This document shows, piece after piece, positions 62,104-64,000 of a stretch of DNA of 64,000 bases. The notes under the pieces are model-generated. The model was given only the letters and a program-made list of their open reading frames with translations, had not been told where the DNA came from and did not search any database. Both the position numbers and the translations under genes were made by a program. This stretch comes from Herbinix sp. (lineage in GTDB: Bacteria; Bacillota; Clostridia; Lachnospirales; Lachnospiraceae): assembly GCA_029238935.1 (NCBI GenBank), contig JAQZBN010000006.1, forward strand, positions 1 through 64,000, written 5' to 3'. Position 1 is the stretch's first letter. Every line of letters starts with the position of its first letter.

Positions 62104-64000
62104 ATGCTGAGATTATTTTGCTTTCTTGATGATCAAACAAATTTTAATGGTAAATTACAATCATTCATAGAACAATTGGATGTTCAGGGAAATGAGATCT
62201 ATCTCTATACCGATATTACAAAGGTTCATGGACATATCCCCAGTGATATCTTATATGCCTTAGATTCTAATGAAGGAAACAGAAAAGATTTGATACCATC
62301 TGTTTTTCTGACGAATATGAAAGAACTATTTGATTTGGTATATCGGATCTACCACCAAATATTTGATCATTTTATTTATTATGAGCAGGAAAATGTAAAT
62401 ACCTATTATCTGGAGGATATATATCAAAAGATTTATAATAGGGATGTTACTAGGGATGAACGGTTATTTAAACCTATCTATACGAATAACCGAGCGGCAA
62501 ATCATTTTAAAACACCGACATTAGATATTGAAATGCAAAGCAATCAATTACATGAAAAAAGAACAGCAGAAACCTTAATCAGAAAATATTACAACATCCA
62601 TGGAGTATATTATCTATTTGAGCCGGTTGGGGCAAAGGACAGGATAGTTATTCCCCATGGGGATTTTATCTATCCTGGTTTTGAGAATATGCAGTATTGC
62701 TATGATTACCCAAAGGATAGGCTGCGTTCCTTGTTTCATATGTTAAAACAAGGAGCTAATTTTGAGAAGCTATGTGATACTTTGGATGGATTGGAGAAGG
62801 ATTTAAAAACTTTTTATCCGTATATAGGAACTCTGACTTTATGTATTCTAGAGGATGCAGCTATTATGGAACAGGAAAAGCAAATTCTCCGTTCAGTCTT
62901 ACTTTACTCTTTTTTAATGCAGGTAACGAGAGACACCAGATATATCAATGATATGATACAAAATATAATAACAAATTCTTATCTATCCGGTGAGTCGAAG
63001 TTCTTTTTATGGAATCAATGTAAGCGGTATCTATTGGAAAACAGAGCAGCTAGTAATATAAGAACAACGGAGTTGATGAAGGAGTTATACCATAAAGCTT
63101 TTAATGAATACGAGCATATCTTAACATCAGAACTCGTTCCAATTTCCAAGGAAGAGAGAAATCAAGATTTGATTTTTGTGTTTACAACCCAGTTTTTGTC
63201 TGAACGTCATGCACCAACGCGAACAACGCTAGAACGCTGCTATACTTTAGGTAAGCTCCTTGGAAAAAGAATTTTACTGATTAACACAAGAGAACAATAC
63301 ACCAGAAAAGGCGATGTAATGATACATCAGCCAACCTATGGAAATGTGATAAAGAATTTTGATACGAAAACCTTTTATGAATACAAAGATCTGAAAATAC
63401 CTTTTTATCAACCATCGGTAGATATGCCGGATTTGAATGTAATTCTTCAGTTATTGAAAAAAGTACGAGAAGCAAAACCATGGATGATTTTCACGATTGG
63501 GAATGGAAGTATCGCTGCTGATTTATGCGGTAGGCTGGTTCCCGAAGCTGCGATATCAGTTGCATTCTCAAAACTAGCCACGACCAAAGCGACTTTCTCT
63601 GTGATTGGGAGAAAGATAGCGGAAGATGAATGGAAAGGATTGCTGCAACAAGGATATTCCAAAGATAACATTATTGAAAGTACCTTTACCTTTGAACTTA
63701 CTCCAAAGGTAAAATCGATTACAAGAGATGATTACAAAATCCCGAAGGATCGCTTTGTATTAATAACTATAGGCATCCGATTGGATACAGAAATACAGGA
63801 TGATTTTATCCAGATGCTTCAGGCAACCTTCACCTATGGTACGCATATTGTATTTGCCGGATATTTTGATCGTTATCAGGAATATTGTACAAAGTATCCC
63901 GAGTTTGCAAAAAACTCGACCTTTGTCGGTTATTCAAAGGATATCCTGGCGCTTATGGAGATCTGCGATTTGTATGTAAATCCAAGAAGGCTAGGAGGCG
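62104..64000 (+). CDS. glycosyltransferase-like protein (truncated by window end)
   Basis: An open frame from ATG 62104, after TAGGAGA, runs off the window with 632 codons and no stop. The N-terminal 450 residues (MLRLFCFLDDQTNFNGKLQSF) are not recognised. From about residue 530 the sequence resembles a GT-B glycosyltransferase: FVLITIGIRLDTEIQDDFIQML, HIVFAGYFDRYQEY, FVGYSKDILALMEICDLYVNPRRLGG, the usual C-terminal nucleotide-sugar-binding half. It likely continues the surface or flagellar sugar theme. The missing C-terminus prevents closer assignment. Confidence 0.75.
   Translation, partial: MLRLFCFLDDQTNFNGKLQSFIEQLDVQGNEIYLYTDITKVHGHIPSDILYALDSNEGNRKDLIPSVFLTNMKELFDLVYRIYHQIFDHFIYYEQENVNTYYLEDIYQKIYNRDVTRDERLFKPIYTNNRAANHFKTPTLDIEMQSNQLHEKRTAETLIRKYYNIHGVYYLFEPVGAKDRIVIPHGDFIYPGFENMQYCYDYPKDRLRSLFHMLKQGANFEKLCDTLDGLEKDLKTFYPYIGTLTLCILEDAAIMEQEKQILRSVLLYSFLMQVTRDTRYINDMIQNIITNSYLSGESKFFLWNQCKRYLLENRAASNIRTTELMKELYHKAFNEYEHILTSELVPISKEERNQDLIFVFTTQFLSERHAPTRTTLERCYTLGKLLGKRILLINTREQYTRKGDVMIHQPTYGNVIKNFDTKTFYEYKDLKIPFYQPSVDMPDLNVILQLLKKVREAKPWMIFTIGNGSIAADLCGRLVPEAAISVAFSKLATTKATFSVIGRKIAEDEWKGLLQQGYSKDNIIESTFTFELTPKVKSITRDDYKIPKDRFVLITIGIRLDTEIQDDFIQMLQATFTYGTHIVFAGYFDRYQEYCTKYPEFAKNSTFVGYSKDILALMEICDLYVNPRRLGG

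Overview
The window reads as a contiguous piece of a low-GC, Gram-positive, flagellated anaerobe of the class Clostridia, most likely a Lachnospiraceae member near Lachnoclostridium (Clostridium) phytofermentans. That placement is inferred from an AT-rich genome with strong AGGAGG ribosome binding sites, the giant S10-spc-alpha ribosomal protein operon running into an ECF transporter, truA and rplM-rpsI, an L17 with an internal insertion, and a FliW/CsrA-regulated flagellin cluster. No 16S rRNA is present to prove it.

Bases 1-16900 hold the ribosomal super-operon: rpsJ-rplC-rplD-rplW-rplB-rpsS-rplV-rpsC-rplP-rpmC-rpsQ-rplN-rplX-rplE-rpsZ-rpsH-rplF-rplR-rpsE-rpmD-rplO-secY-adk-map-(KOW protein)-infA-rpmJ-rpsM-rpsK-rpsD-rpoA-rplQ. 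Several gaps between these genes are long and hold clear hairpins. rpmJ has its own promoter and a strong terminator ahead of a long rpsM leader. Bases 17440-23983 carry the energising module of an ECF vitamin transporter (ecfA1, ecfA2, ecfT), an eight-copy tandem repeat of about 50 bp, truA, an mgtC-like gene, and rplM-rpsI behind a perfect sigma-A promoter and a structured leader.

Bases 24000-45000 are accessory. Downstream of rpsI lie the C-terminal relic of a tyrosine recombinase and a two-gene operon (an HTH-phosphotransferase fusion and an RsmC-like methyltransferase). Next comes an ABC-F ATPase on the minus strand, preceded by a terminator and a tiny ORF carrying an Arg-Leu-Arg motif, so probably drug-inducible attenuation. 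Then comes a cluster with three ECF-type sigma factors. It includes a zinc-finger anti-sigma factor, an anti-sigma zinc finger fused to a signal-peptidase-like domain that has lost its catalytic lysine, and a sigma factor with a 360-residue C-terminal extension. LytTR/DUF3021, a CPBP-like membrane protein, a MATE pump, an SDR reductase, an LCP-like membrane protein, a YitT protein, a solitary MsmK-type sugar ATPase, a PucR-type regulator, a CtpA protease and an ArsB/NhaD-like permease follow.

Bases 46300-61600 form the late flagellar locus: flgM, flgN, two tandem flgK paralogues, a long flgL, fliW, csrA, flaG, fliD, fliS, a FliT-like gene and flagellin, then probable flagellin glycosylation genes (a helical small protein, a Maf/DUF115 protein and a CMP-nonulosonate synthetase fused to a HAD-like domain). 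Three good sigma-D promoters and a canonical CsrA hairpin in the flagellin leader tie the locus together. The window ends inside a large glycosyltransferase-like gene.
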